Below, piece by piece: positions 21,378 to 31,372 of a stretch of DNA of 64,000 nt. The position numbers and the translations under genes were made by a program. This DNA comes from Steromphala cineraria (lineage: Eukaryota; Mollusca; Gastropoda; Trochida; Trochidae). Every line of letters begins with the position of its first letter. The stretch's first letter is position 1. The stretch is taken from the NCBI GenBank assembly GCA_916613615.1, contig OU744724.1:32623607-32687606 (forward strand), written 5' to 3'. The notes beneath the pieces were generated by a model. The model ran no database searches. It was not told where the DNA came from and saw only the letters and a list, made by a program, of their open reading frames with translations.

Positions 21378-21925
21378 TTGATGCGCATGTAAGCTATGTC
21401 ACCACAAGGAAGGCGGATCCGGATGTCCTCGTGCGAGACCCGATGGGATACAGACAAGGAGCCAATCCCCATCAGATGCAAACATTCATCCCAAGCCTCA
21501 AATACGGACAACGCTATGAGTCTGTGGCACGTAATGCTTACGTGTCACGACAAAAGAGTCATCACAAGTCACTAGAAGTCAACGAGACCGGACTACATGT
21601 ACACCTAGACTACCCCCACCTCCGAGCCAGCCCTGATGGCATAGTGTACTGTGGATACCACCCTACATCCTTGCTTGAAATCAAGTGCCAGTATTCAGCG
21701 AGGGATATGAGTGTCGAGGAGGCCATCAGAAATAAGACGCTGACCTACGTGGAGCTGCTCCCTGACTTCTCGTTATGACTCAAGCAGGACACTGACTACT
21801 ACCATCAGGTGCAGGGTGCAATGGCTGTGGTGGGGGTCCACAAGTGTAACTATGTGGTCTCTACAAAGAGGTCAATGGAGGTAGTGACTGATGAGTGCAA
21901 CCCATTGTTTTGGAAGGCACTGTGA
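21378..21925 (+). pseudogene. YqaJ-like recombinase/nuclease with in-frame stop
   Basis: The fold expected is the PD-(D/E)XK nuclease of phage-type YqaJ exonucleases, which in molluscs and corals occurs in many unnamed, probably element-borne proteins. Visible motifs in order: LKYGQRYESVARNAY (N-terminal helix), LRASPDGIV (catalytic Asp), LLEIKCQYS (E-x-K) and YYHQVQGAMAV (Gln helix). A TGA at 21776-21778 interrupts one otherwise continuous frame, which then runs to TGA at 21923. Upstream coding (from about 20968) cannot be joined in one frame. All catalytic residues are still present, so decay looks recent, or the TGA is a strain variant or sequencing error. Confidence 0.65.
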
Positions 21926-22386
21926 AAAAACTGAACCATTGTTGATAGCGACAGTGAAATAAAAAATTTGACTGAACCAATAATCCCCGAGACAAACTAA
22001 CACAACAACTTCAGGATTTAGACAATATTCGTCAGGATATTAGGAACTTCACTGCTGTCGTCAATCAGCTTGTGAACAGATGTACTATAATGCAGAAAAT
22101 TAGGTGCGCTCCCGCCATTTTTGACAGTCTGCCATAATTGTTCTACGTTAACCTTCATTGATCATTTTTAACTGTGTGATAATTTATAATTTATAACCAA
22201 GCCTTAATGTTTTAAATAACAACACAATTGTCTGCTTGTACATAATATTTTGATTCAAGTTAAAGTGGATCTATTCGTTGAAAGGATGTTTAGTCTTCTT
22301 GAAGCCATTTCCTTTCTGTACTGAATCTATTTATTTACTTTCAGCATTGCTTGTTGACCTCATGAAGACTCAACCATACAACTGTT

Positions 22387-23972
22387 GATGGATCGAACGA
22401 CACAGGCCTTGAAAAAATGAACCCTCTCACGTTCAGGATCTACGATGTCAACACACAGTCAAGTTCAATCTTCTGGATATGTGCTGCACGTCTGGCAGAG
22501 GATCAGCCACAGCTGAAGGGATTTTCAGTAAAATCAAGGAAAAAGTTGACTTGCATGACATTCCTTGGGGGAATTGTGTAGCCTTTGGTGTTGACAACAC
22601 CAGTGTGAACTTAGGCAAAAGAAACAGTATTAAGACCAGAGTTACACATGAGGTTGAGTCTTGCTACTTTGTTGGCTCTCCCCGTCACTTAGTACATAAC
22701 CTGGCTTGCAAGGCGTCAGTTGCATTTCAATGTGAAGTAGGTTTTGACGTGGAAGATTTTTGTGTAGACATTTTCTACTGGTTTGATAAGTCGACAAAGA
22801 GGAAGGCAATTTTGGCCGAGTTTTGTAACTTTTGTGACACTGATTATAAACAAACTGTTAAACACGTCAACACAAGATGGCTTAGTCTTGAGCGGGCTGT
22901 TGAGAGGAATCTCGATCTGTTTGAAGGGACAGAGAGTTATTTCAAGTCAACTAAGTAGAGTCAGGCAAGGTTCAAGCGACTGTGAAGCACATTTGAAGAA
23001 CCAATGACAGAGTTGTATCTTCTCTTTTACCAATCAGTGCTGCCAGCTTCAATCACAACATTCAATAGGTTTCTGCAAAGAGAGGACCCATGCGTCCATG
23101 CTGTTTATCCACAGATGACATCCTTTCTGAAAAAGCTCTTGGGGAAGTTTGTCAAAATAGATGTAATCAAAAAGAATCTTTCTGTTCTGACTGATGTTGA
23201 CTTTCTTCCCATCAACAATCATTTGGAAGATTAGAATGTTTTCATTGGATGTCAGACACGTGAGAAACTTACTCAGCTGGAGGAAGAAGGTGACATCTCC
23301 CCTACCAGAAGAAAGCCTTCTTCAAGGGTGTAAGGGCATTTTACACTAAGGCAGCCAGTGAAGCTGTGCAGAAACTTCCATGGCAAGATGAACATGATCT
23401 GCTGAAGCATGCCAGATTTATAGATGTGATGGCCAGAGAAACAGCCTCTTTTGAAGATGTTCTCTTATTCCAGAGGAGATACAGCCACCTCTTGCCCTAC
23501 TGCACCCCACAAGAAAGTGCTGCCCTGCAGGAAGAGTTCACAGAGTACCAGCTCCTGGATGACACAGACATTCCTCCCTCTGTATACGACAAGGCTGCAG
23601 TGAAGGAAGGGGGACAGCAAGAATACATCTGAATGGATGTCATCTGGGGTTTTCTTGGACAGATGACCCATGCTGGGGGGAGATTGAAGTTTGGGGAGAT
23701 TGAAGTTTGCTAGACTCTCAGCTGTAGCCACGCTTGTTTTGGTTATCCCACACTCTAATGCTGGTGAGGAAAGAGTCTTTAGCATGGTGAGGTAAAACAA
23801 AACAGACTTCAGGAACAGCCTGTCAGTTGATGGCACTCTTATGTCCCTCCTCACTGTGAAACTAGCCAATCCAGAATCAACTCCATGCCTCAAATGGGAA
23901 CCTTCCAAGGAGTTGTTGAAAGCAGCCAAGGGGGCAACAAAGGACTATAACAAAATGCATTCTAAGAAATGA
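22387..23972 (+). pseudogene. Decayed hAT-type transposase
   Basis: Similarity to hAT-related transposases (the type also domesticated in ZNF862-like proteins) runs through the stretch: DGSNDTG, LLDMCCTSGRGSATAEGIF, CVAFGVDNTSVN, the transposase-core motif HVNTRWLSLERAVERNLD, TELYLLFYQSVLP, and the C-terminal dimerisation motif PHSNAGEERVFSMV. Breaks: a frameshift near 22456, in-frame stops at 22956, 22992 and 23232, a frame change for 23290-23632, and TAA at about 23796 inside the dimerisation region. It ends at TGA 23970. Such proteins cut and paste hAT transposons; this copy cannot make a full enzyme. Inverted ends were not found. Confidence 0.75.
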
Positions 23973-24410
23973 ACATGAAATTATTTGCAAAGTCAAACCA
24001 GAGTCAATAACTCAGACTTCCATTTGTTTGTTGCATTGAGTCACAGAAATATGTCTGATAGCCAATTTGTTTAGGTAATTGTTTACAAACGAGGGAATTC
24101 ATTTATTTTTTAGTGATTGTGTAAGTCAGTGACCTAGTACAGATTTTTAACCCCCGATATTGTGAAAAGAATTACAAGAATGTTTAAGCTCCTTTACAAA
24201 TGTCAGACACCACATAGATTTTTAATGATATATATATATATATCATATACACACCAAGATGTCTTATTAATTCTGCCAGTTGATTGTTTTTGGGAAAAAT
24301 ATATGTTACTTACAGGTGAGTATTGAATCAAATGATCATGAAATTGTTCTTTGTACTTTGCCAAAATTGATTGGCTCTGCATTAAAAGTATGAAATTGTT
24401 ACTCTAGTTT
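23973..24410. other. Intergenic with short AT microsatellite
   Basis: Contains (TA)n at about 24230-24243 within the palindromic ATGATATATATATATATCAT region. No gene seen. Confidence 0.4.
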
Positions 24411-24672
24411 TGTACGTCTGTTCACCTGCTTCCAAAAGTGTTTGAAAAGTGCTAAATCCTCTTTCGGCTGGGGGGGGGGGGGGGAGTCGCCCCCCTAGGC
24501 CCCCCGTCAGGACTTCGTCCTTGACCTGATCAGGGACCTGCGGCCCCTGGACCCCAGCTTTAGTTAATCTCACTCATTGGAAACTTTTGAGGTTGGCAGC
24601 TCTGACGGACAGACGGACGGACGGACAGGTGAAAAACAATATACCCCCGGAATCTCCGATTCGGGGGCATAA
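24411..24672. repeat. G-tract and right end of another pearl-like element
   Basis: A run of about 16 G (24469-24484) is followed by a C-rich block and CGTCAGGACTTCGTCCTTGA, then a (GGAC)n microsatellite at about 24605-24624. It ends in ATACCCCCGGAATCTCCG then ATTCGGGGGCAT, a hairpin terminus. This looks like the 3' end of a fourth element family of the tandem-core type, with no core left. It abuts the left end of the element at 24690. Confidence 0.45.
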
Positions 24673-24689
24673 AAAATAGAGCCATGCTG

Positions 24690-25381
24690 TAGCTCATTAG
24701 ACTTTTGATGAAAATAGGTTTTTAAGGTTTTGACCCCTGTGACCCCATTTGGGGTCATGGGGTAACCAAATCTACAATTTAGAATCCCCATTTGCCAAGG
24801 AGTCTACTCACACCTTTTCAGCTCTCTAGACCTTTCAGAACTGGGAGGAGAAGATAAAAATATGTTTTTAAGGTTTTGACCCCTGTGACCCCATTTGGGG
24901 TCATTGGGTCACAAAATCTACAATTTAGAATTGCCATTTACCAAGGAGTCCTCTCACAACTTTTCCTCTCTCTGGACCTTTTGGAACTGGAGGAGAAGAT
25001 GAAAATAGGTTTTTAAGGTTTTGACCCCTGTGACCCCATTTGGGGTCATGGGGTCACTAAATCTACAATTTAGAATCCCCATTGGCCAAGGAGTCTATTC
25101 ACAACTTTTCAGCTCTCTGGACCTTTTGGAACTGGAGGAGAAGATGAAAATAGGTTTTTAAGATTTTGACCCCTGTGACCCCATTTGGGGTCATGGGGTC
25201 ACAAAATCTACAATTTAGAATCCCCATTGGCCAAGGAGTCTGCACATAAAATTTCAGCTCTCTTGAGTCATTGGTTCTGGAGAAGAAGTAAAAAATGTGA
25301 AAAGTTTACGGATGGACGGATGGACGGACGCACGCCATGCCATGCCACAAGCCCATCGGGTCTTTCAGACCTGATGAGCTA
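24690..25381 (+). mobile_element. Tandem-core element A, short copy
   Basis: Same family as 10386-11948: left end TAGCTCATTAG, right end CTGATGAGCTA, four core units of about 145 bp (ACCCCTGTGACC at 24733, 24879, 25024, 25169) and GGAC repeats at about 25313-25330. The right-hand 90 bp are nearly identical in both copies, while the number of core units differs (10 versus 4). Confidence 0.75.
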
Positions 25382-25469
25382 AAAATAGTGTGAGTTATGC
25401 AAATATTCATCACATCGTCGATCAGAATTAATGTGACGTGGGATTGTGCACAAACCAATCAGAATTGAG

Positions 25470-25570
25470 ATCTGCACAGTTTGTGGGAAGGAGTTAAAGT
25501 GGGAGACTTCAAGAAGGCAACATGAGACAGTTTCAACATCATTGACATCGGCCCAGATCTCTTGATCCAT
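25470..25570 (+). pseudogene. Isolated C2H2 finger-like fragment
   Basis: Frame 25468-25569 reads EICTVCGKELKWETSRRQHE and continues to a TGA. CX2CX12H is present, but the second His is missing. It may be an upstream part of the zinc-finger sequence at 25871-26362. Confidence 0.3.
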
Positions 25571-25870
25571 TGCAGTGAATCAAAGTTAATTCTTGATGTG
25601 ATTTGTGAATGTGTTTAATAAAACCAGAAAGAGACTGTGGTGTGTAATATAATATTATGTTTTTGTGCTATCCCGAAAGAGTCAGTAATATGTAAAATAT
25701 GTTTATTTGTTATTAAATTTCTTGATCAACAAATATTATGACAAATATACCCCAAGAACTGGACTACCATGAAACTGTTTGTGCTATCATTATCAGGTTA
25801 TATATGTAGAAATATAAATTTAACTAAAATTTTTTTTTTGCAGCATAATAACATCTAACATCTAACAACA

Positions 25871-26080
25871 ATGGTAAGGACCACCTACCAAAGGGGAAGA
25901 GCATACAGATGCATGAAGTGCGGGGAGACACCTGAGAAGAAGAGGAGGGCTGGGAGTCACTACTTCAAGAATCATGTCCACTGCTCTAGAGTCTGTACTT
26001 CTGCACCTTATGAGAAGGGACGACCTAGACAGATATGTCGTAGCATAAGCGGAACACCGAAACAACTGTCAGAAGAATGA
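25871..26080 (+). CDS. Small C2H2 zinc-finger ORF, possibly element-derived
   Basis: An acceptor-like TTTTTTTTTTGCAG ends at 25843, followed by ATG at 25871 and 69 codons. One finger is seen, YRCMKCGETP...GSHYFKNHV (CX2CX12HX4H), then a basic C-terminus. The nucleotide sequence after the finger is partly repeated in the next ORF (26108-26362) in a shifted frame, so this region is an old local duplication or a frameshifted copy. Zinc fingers of this form occur in mobile-element proteins. Function unknown; probably not a working gene. Confidence 0.35.
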   Translation: MVRTTYQRGRAYRCMKCGETPEKKRRAGSHYFKNHVHCSRVCTSAPYEKGRPRQICRSISGTPKQLSEE

Positions 26081-26107
26081 AGGAAAAGAGTCACTTCTAT
26101 AAGAATC

Positions 26108-26362
26108 ATGTCCCCCCTGGACCAGAGTCCCTTCTTCTGCACCTTATGCAACTTCAGATGTGAGAGAAGGGACGACCTAGACAGACATGTCGAAACATAC
26201 GCTGAACACCGAGATAGAGACAGAAGAAACAGAGAGGAGGTATCGGCATCATGCTGTCTGTGGTCACCGCTGGACCCCTATTCCCTTACAGAGAGATATC
26301 TGCCTAAACTGTTGCTGGGGGAGTTGAAGATGATATGTGATATCCACCAAAAGTCTTGGTAG
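26108..26362 (+). pseudogene. Second C2H2 finger fragment
   Basis: 84 codons with FFCTLCNFRCERRDDLDRHV and a further His (CX2CX12HX6H). It is a partial repeat of the preceding ORF, seen in AAGAATCATGTCC and TGAGAAGGGACGACCTAGAC-type words in both. It ends in a Leu-rich tail. Likely a piece of one decayed zinc-finger protein. Confidence 0.4.
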
Positions 26363-27269
26363 CAGAGTCAACACCCCAAGTCATCTCTGAGACCCCAGCA
26401 TCTGTGCCAACCGCTGTCAGCAAGGACCATTAGGGGTCTGTTGAAATGAGAGAATTGCAAATTCAACCCTGGCTTTTCCAGGATTACTTTGCCATGTGCA
26501 AACTTTTAGCAATATGTTATCATAGCCCACTAAATCCCCAGATCTACCGGTAAATATCATAGAAAATATATGGAGAATAATCAAAATAAATCTGAAAACA
26601 ATTTGAGAAACAACCTCGTCTGTGTCGTCGAGGAGATAGGATACACAATCAAGTTTTCCATATGTTACTGGTAGAACAATCGCCTTACAAGTGTGGTTAC
26701 AAGTAGATTGAGTTTAGGTGACAACCATCAGTGAATCCAAGGTTCCAGGTTCACATTCAGACCAATTCTACCAAAACTAGAGACCTTTAGTGCGAATAAT
26801 CAACCCAGTTGGCTTTGCTCTTTTACCATTTCAATCTTATAGTAGAATTCATTTATGGAAAGTATAATGTTTTCCTTAACTATTTTCTATTGTATTAAGA
26901 TAGTTCTTAATTTTTTTAGATAAAACTTACTTTATTTTAATGATATTTTATTAGATTGACCATAATATGAAGTAAGTTATATGTGTGTGAGATTAATGTA
27001 ACTAATTTGATTTTAGGGAGGTTTTTTGATTACAAATATGAAGAAATATTTGAAAAATGCAATCCTTTAAAAAAATCTATAATATAATGCAACACTTAAT
27101 ACAAACATTAGAGTTACTTCTTATCATTTCAATTGGATTGTTCATAATATAAACATATTAATCAAAGCCAGACTTATGTATCAATTTATGGATCAATTAT
27201 AGTAGTAAGAATGATTTGAGTAAAAAGAGGTGAGATTAATACCAACGGAGTATCAATCATTCTACATGT
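26363..27269. other. Intergenic, no gene seen
   Basis: AT-rich. A weak tRNA-like word, GGTTCCAGGTTCACATTC, at about 26741 could be a worn SINE B box, but nothing else supports it. Confidence 0.35.
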
Positions 27270-27325
27270 ACTTGTTAAGGTTTCACCATTGTTATCTTCT
27301 TGATTTGATACTCATATAAATACAC
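27270..27325 (+). repeat. 56-bp direct repeat, left copy
   Basis: ACTTGTTAAGGTTTCACCAT to TACAC. It matches 28156-28211 with two differences and lies 886 bp before it. Together they bracket the SAP-like ORF at 27563-27844. Confidence 0.75.
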
Positions 27326-27562
27326 AGCAATAGCCCAATGGAACCATGCATATTCTGAAAGATTATATTGAAGCTCTGCGAGTGCTGTTTATGATGAATC
27401 ACAACATAGTCCTATCATTAATTAAACACATTTGGTTACGTAAATACCTTTTAGTATTACATGTTTTCAAATTTGGATTTATTCAATGTCATTACATCAT
27501 AGGTAGATCGTTGTCAAAGATGCACATATTATAAGTGCCATTAATTGGCTTACCGTCACGCC

Positions 27563-27844
27563 ATGTCTTCCCGTCGATCTACTCGGCAAACTCGACAATC
27601 AGCTGCAGTTCAGAACATCGACGAGTCAAGCAGTGCAGACGAGCAGGAAGCCAACAGTGCTGCATCGAACACCGAAGACCTGCGGGCGCGTTACGTGACA
27701 AACAACCCTGGGGTGTTTGACAGCAACCCTCACAACTGGTATGCGGCCGAGCTACGTCGCCGTATATCTGATGAGTTTGGACTATCCGTGCCGTCAACTC
27801 TCACCAAGGCACAGCTGTTGAGTATATACACCAAGAGCAATTAA
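27563..27844 (+). CDS. Small basic/acidic ORF with SAP-like C-terminus
   Basis: 93 codons from ATG 27563. It has a basic start (MSSRRSTRQTRQ), an acidic Ser/Glu linker, and a C-terminal 37-residue helix-turn-helix-like motif, WYAAELRRRISDEFGL then VPSTLTKAQLLSIY. The pattern L..L...G..VP....K..LL..Y resembles SAP/HeH-type nucleic-acid-binding helices. A related motif in the decayed ORF at 30387-30974 (DLRQKLRELGVRVPQSW, STLLQLYEEN) shows it is a family. AATAAA at 27879 could serve as poly(A) signal. It lies inside a pair of 56-bp direct repeats, so a small mobile element or the head of a larger retroelement protein is the best guess. Confidence 0.5.
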   Translation: MSSRRSTRQTRQSAAVQNIDESSSADEQEANSAASNTEDLRARYVTNNPGVFDSNPHNWYAAELRRRISDEFGLSVPSTLTKAQLLSIYTKSN

Positions 27845-28155
27845 TATTGTACTGGGAATCCCCCAACCCCAATATTCAATAAATGTATTATTGACTTAGT
27901 TTTGTGTTGTGTTGTGTTTCATCATATATACCAAAAAGAACTTTGATCTTTGTTTAGAGAAAAAAAGAATGCATGTAAAATCTCCTAGAAATACATTCGT
28001 GACAAAATCTGAGTACAAAGGTTTGATAGGGCTGATCTAAAGCATGATGAAACTTTTTTGAGGGTAGAAGACGAAAGAGGAATGTACAGCCACCTTATTT
28101 GGGAGATCTTGCAATCAGATGAAATATGAGGAAAAATGGAGTCAAATTGACATTC

Positions 28156-28211
28156 ACTTGTTAAGGTTTCACCATTGTTATCTTCTTGATTTGATACTCG
28201 TATATATACAC
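28156..28211 (+). repeat. 56-bp direct repeat, right copy
   Basis: Right partner of 27270-27325, same orientation, two mismatches (CATATAAAT against CGTATATAT). Confidence 0.75.
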
Positions 28212-29982
28212 TTGCTTTTGATTGTTCACACACACAACTTTGGAATGGATAAGAATTGCCAAGATCTGTGAATAGATCATGTCCCTTTAATATCTTTTTT
28301 TTCTAACACATTTTTGATTAAGGTGCCAGCAGATGTTCTTTGATACATGTATAATTTGTTCAGTGCTAGAACAGCTAAGCACTAGTGGACTAGATCAGAC
28401 AGATGTTGGCAAGCGGGAGATCATACTGATTAAGAAAACTTCAGAAGGGGCAGTTAAGCGGAATCATCAGTCGGCAAGTCTCAAATTAAAATCCAGGAAT
28501 CATCATACTCAAGATGTCAGAAATGATGCAGAATCTTATTTTTCACTTTTTCAATATCCTCTTTTGTCTTTGTATGGTTTTCTACGACCTCTTAATCAAA
28601 ACTTTTAAGTTTTTGACCCAATAGAGAATGAAGAGATAGGACAGTAAATGTATTAGACAACAAATGTGAGAGTAGTCCTTGCTGTATAAAAGATTGCAAA
28701 GAGACGGAGGAACGGAGGAACAGGATTCATTACAAGAACTCAAAGTAGAGTTAAAACGAGGTACTTGCTGTAAACGGAAAATGAGGCAGGTGTAATCAGT
28801 GCCAGAAGGGTAAAAGTGAAACTGTTGCTTCATGCAGACAAGATATACATATGCACATACTTTTTATCCGAGTTATTAGAGATTTTTGTGTACCTTTTGT
28901 AAAAGATAATCTACCTTGACTTAAATCACGGCTTCTGTCAATCAATTCTACTTACCGGTAGATAGGGCATCTGACAACAATTAATAGCTTGAATGAAATA
29001 AAATGCATTTCAAGTAGGATACTTTTTATGTTTGTCAACTTGTACACTACATGACCATATAATATTATATTCTTACAGATTCACTTTGTAGTGGTAATGG
29101 GATGTAAGAAATGGAAATATACTTTTGTGTATATTCAATTATATATATTTGACTGCAGCAAGTTTTGGTCCTATTTATGATCTACGAGTATGTCATTCCA
29201 TTGTTTTGCTGTCAACTCCCCTAGAAAATCTCATGATGATGTCTCCTTACACAAGTTTCCCTCATATAAATCGCTTCACACCAAATAGACCCGTTTTGTT
29301 AGATCAAAAAGAGCAACATGGCAACCTACATCAAACAAACGCCTATCTTCAAATCATTTGACCCAAGAACAGTTTGACATGCAGAAAAATAAAGGAATCA
29401 TTTGACAGGATGCATTGCCAAGCAGACACAATGTATGCAAAGACGGACTTATCAACGTACGGGAAGACAGAATGGACTGCTTCCCAGAAGAGAGAATGTG
29501 TAAGGCTTATGTGTTGTTTCTGTAGATTTGTAACTATGTATAACTACATCTAGACAAATCTTAAAATATTGTAACTAGAAATATATGCATGTGATGAACT
29601 GTGATGTTACCCGCCTCAACTTTTTATCGAATCTCAACATCTTAGACTCATTTGCCAGTTAAGCCAGAGACATTCCTCAAAGATATTTTTTTTTTTAAAG
29701 AAGAAAGAAGTAAGCTAAGGAGAAAAAGGTCCACTCCATCAATGGGTCCAACCGCATTCTAAGTCTTTTTAAATTATAAGATTCTGAGACAGAGACCAGA
29801 AAATGATCCTACACCCCCTACATATTTAGTTATAATTACTGTCTATATACCATCGTAAAAAACGAAAGTGGAAACTTGTAGAAAATGGCAAAATAAGACT
29901 ATTTTAATGATACTGAATTCTTCAACAGCCAACCACTATAGTGACAATTTGGGAATTCGTAGGGAGTAAATGATAATCAGTA
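28212..29982. other. Intergenic, no gene seen
   Basis: Several ORFs of 60-90 codons, none with a recognisable motif. AT-rich, with no hairpin or tandem repeat noticed. Confidence 0.35.
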
Positions 29983-30094
29983 GATTTAGTTCCTGACAAT
30001 TTAGGGAAAGATAAAAACATCTTAACATTAATCGCTAAAGTGAAAATAGAATTATAAACTTACTCTTTAGACACATAAGCAATTTTTCCATGAG
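29983..30094 (+). repeat. 112-bp direct repeat, left copy
   Basis: GATTTAGTTCCTGACAATTT to TTTTTCCATGAG. It matches 30900-31011 with one mismatch (AATCGCTAAAG against AATAGCTAAAG), offset 917 bp. Confidence 0.85.
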
Positions 30095-30386
30095 AATTAG
30101 ATAATTATAGTTTGTGCAACAACAAGATTATCTTTTATTTATGTTTTTTATGTATGTTAATTTCTCTTTTTTATGCAACCTACTTTTACATCAACCCAAC
30201 CGGAAGTACGTCACTTTCATTAGGGTATATATAAAAAATTACCCAGGTACCTCAGCCTCTTTATGCCTTTCAAATCAATTGCTCATTATCACTTCATAAT
30301 CCTTGGCTAATCTCATAACAACCTTATGGAAATCAACCATCGACAGGCTGTTATGACAGATTACGGTTTTTAATTATCTACCGGAC

Positions 30387-30974
30387 ATGGCAGCACGCCA
30401 ACAATCCCGGACCCGTTCAGCCTCTAGGTCAAAGAATTCTAAGCGAGTACGAGCTACCCCCCAAAGGCCATGATGACACCATCAGCCATCCTACCGTTAA
30501 TCGTCAAAATCGCCTCACTGGAATGGATCTCAGACAGAAACTTCGTGAATTGGGGGTCAGAGTGCCCCAATCTTGGACTAGGTCAACCCTTCTTCAACTT
30601 TACGAAGAGAACATCTCAAGAGAAACTCTCTTCAGCCACCAAGCAGATCCGTGACGTCATCGGAAACAATCAGACATTCGACTGACCATCTCACCCTGCC
30701 GACAGTTCAACACGAACTTTCAGACGTCACGCATAGTGGCCCTTCAGTTTTACAATCTTTTGACACCATGTTATTACCGGAGGTAGCAGCAGCTAGAGTG
30801 CGCCAAGAAAATCTTTCTGAAACATGGGATCGTTCCACTACACGATTCGAAAACGAGGCAGCCCCCGGAAGGAACATCGAATCACTCAGGCGTGAACTGG
30901 ATTTAGTTCCTGACAATTTAGGGAAAGATAAAAACATCTTAACATTAATAGCTAAAGTGAAAATAGAATTATAA
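30387..30974 (+). pseudogene. Frameshifted relative of the 27563 SAP-like ORF
   Basis: ATG 30387 opens a basic head (MAARQQSRTRSASRSKNSKR) that ends in TGA at 30471. The next frame carries the SAP-like motif DLRQKLRELGVRVPQSW and STLLQLYEEN (about 30526-30606). The first frame then resumes at about 30651 and runs to TAA at 30972, ending KNILTLIAKVKIEL. Two compensating frameshifts are needed for one protein, so it is called a pseudogene; unnoticed introns are an alternative. Its last 24 codons lie inside the right-hand 112-bp direct repeat. Confidence 0.5.
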
Positions 30975-31011
30975 ACTTACTCTTTAGACACATAAGCAAT
31001 TTTTCCATGAG
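30900..31011 (+). repeat. 112-bp direct repeat, right copy
   Basis: Partner of 29983-30094. It contains the end and stop codon of the SAP-like pseudogene, so the left copy carries an orphan copy of that coding end. Confidence 0.85.
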
Positions 31012-31124
31012 GAAGAATATAACAACCAATAAGTAGGCCAACAAATTCACCTAAAGAATTCTAATGGTGGCATCAGACTTTGATATGAACTCCTGAAAGA
31101 CATAAGGTTCCCTCACTCAAAAGC

Positions 31125-31372
31125 GATTGGTGAGTGAAAGACCTTGACATTGTGTCCCTATCTGATGATTGGTTAATGAAAAACCTTGACATTGCGTCCC
31201 TATCCGATGATTGGTCAATGAAAGACCTTGACATTCCCTTCCTACTAAATGATTGGTCAATGAAAGGCCATGACATTCCCTTCCTACTAAATGATTGGTC
31301 AATGAAAGACCTTGACATTCCCTTCCTACTAAATGATTGGTCAATGGAAGACCTTGACATTGCCTCCCCAGC
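31125..31372 (-). repeat. 42-bp tandem repeat spanning the WDR25 stop codon
   Basis: Six units start at 31125, 31167, 31209, 31251, 31293 and 31335. On the minus strand each unit carries the last WDR25 codons (KVFH), a stop and ACCAATCA. The unit at 31335 contains the actual stop (31341-31343); the others lie in the presumed 3' UTR. Five of six units keep a stop at the same place (four TGA, one TAA); the outermost has TCA. It also creates a repetitive 14-residue shadow ORF on the plus strand. Confidence 0.85.

Noticed and set aside
24469..24484. Poly-G run as a G-quadruplex regulatory element
   Set aside because: It is a single homopolymer inside a repeat end; no gene nearby depends on it.
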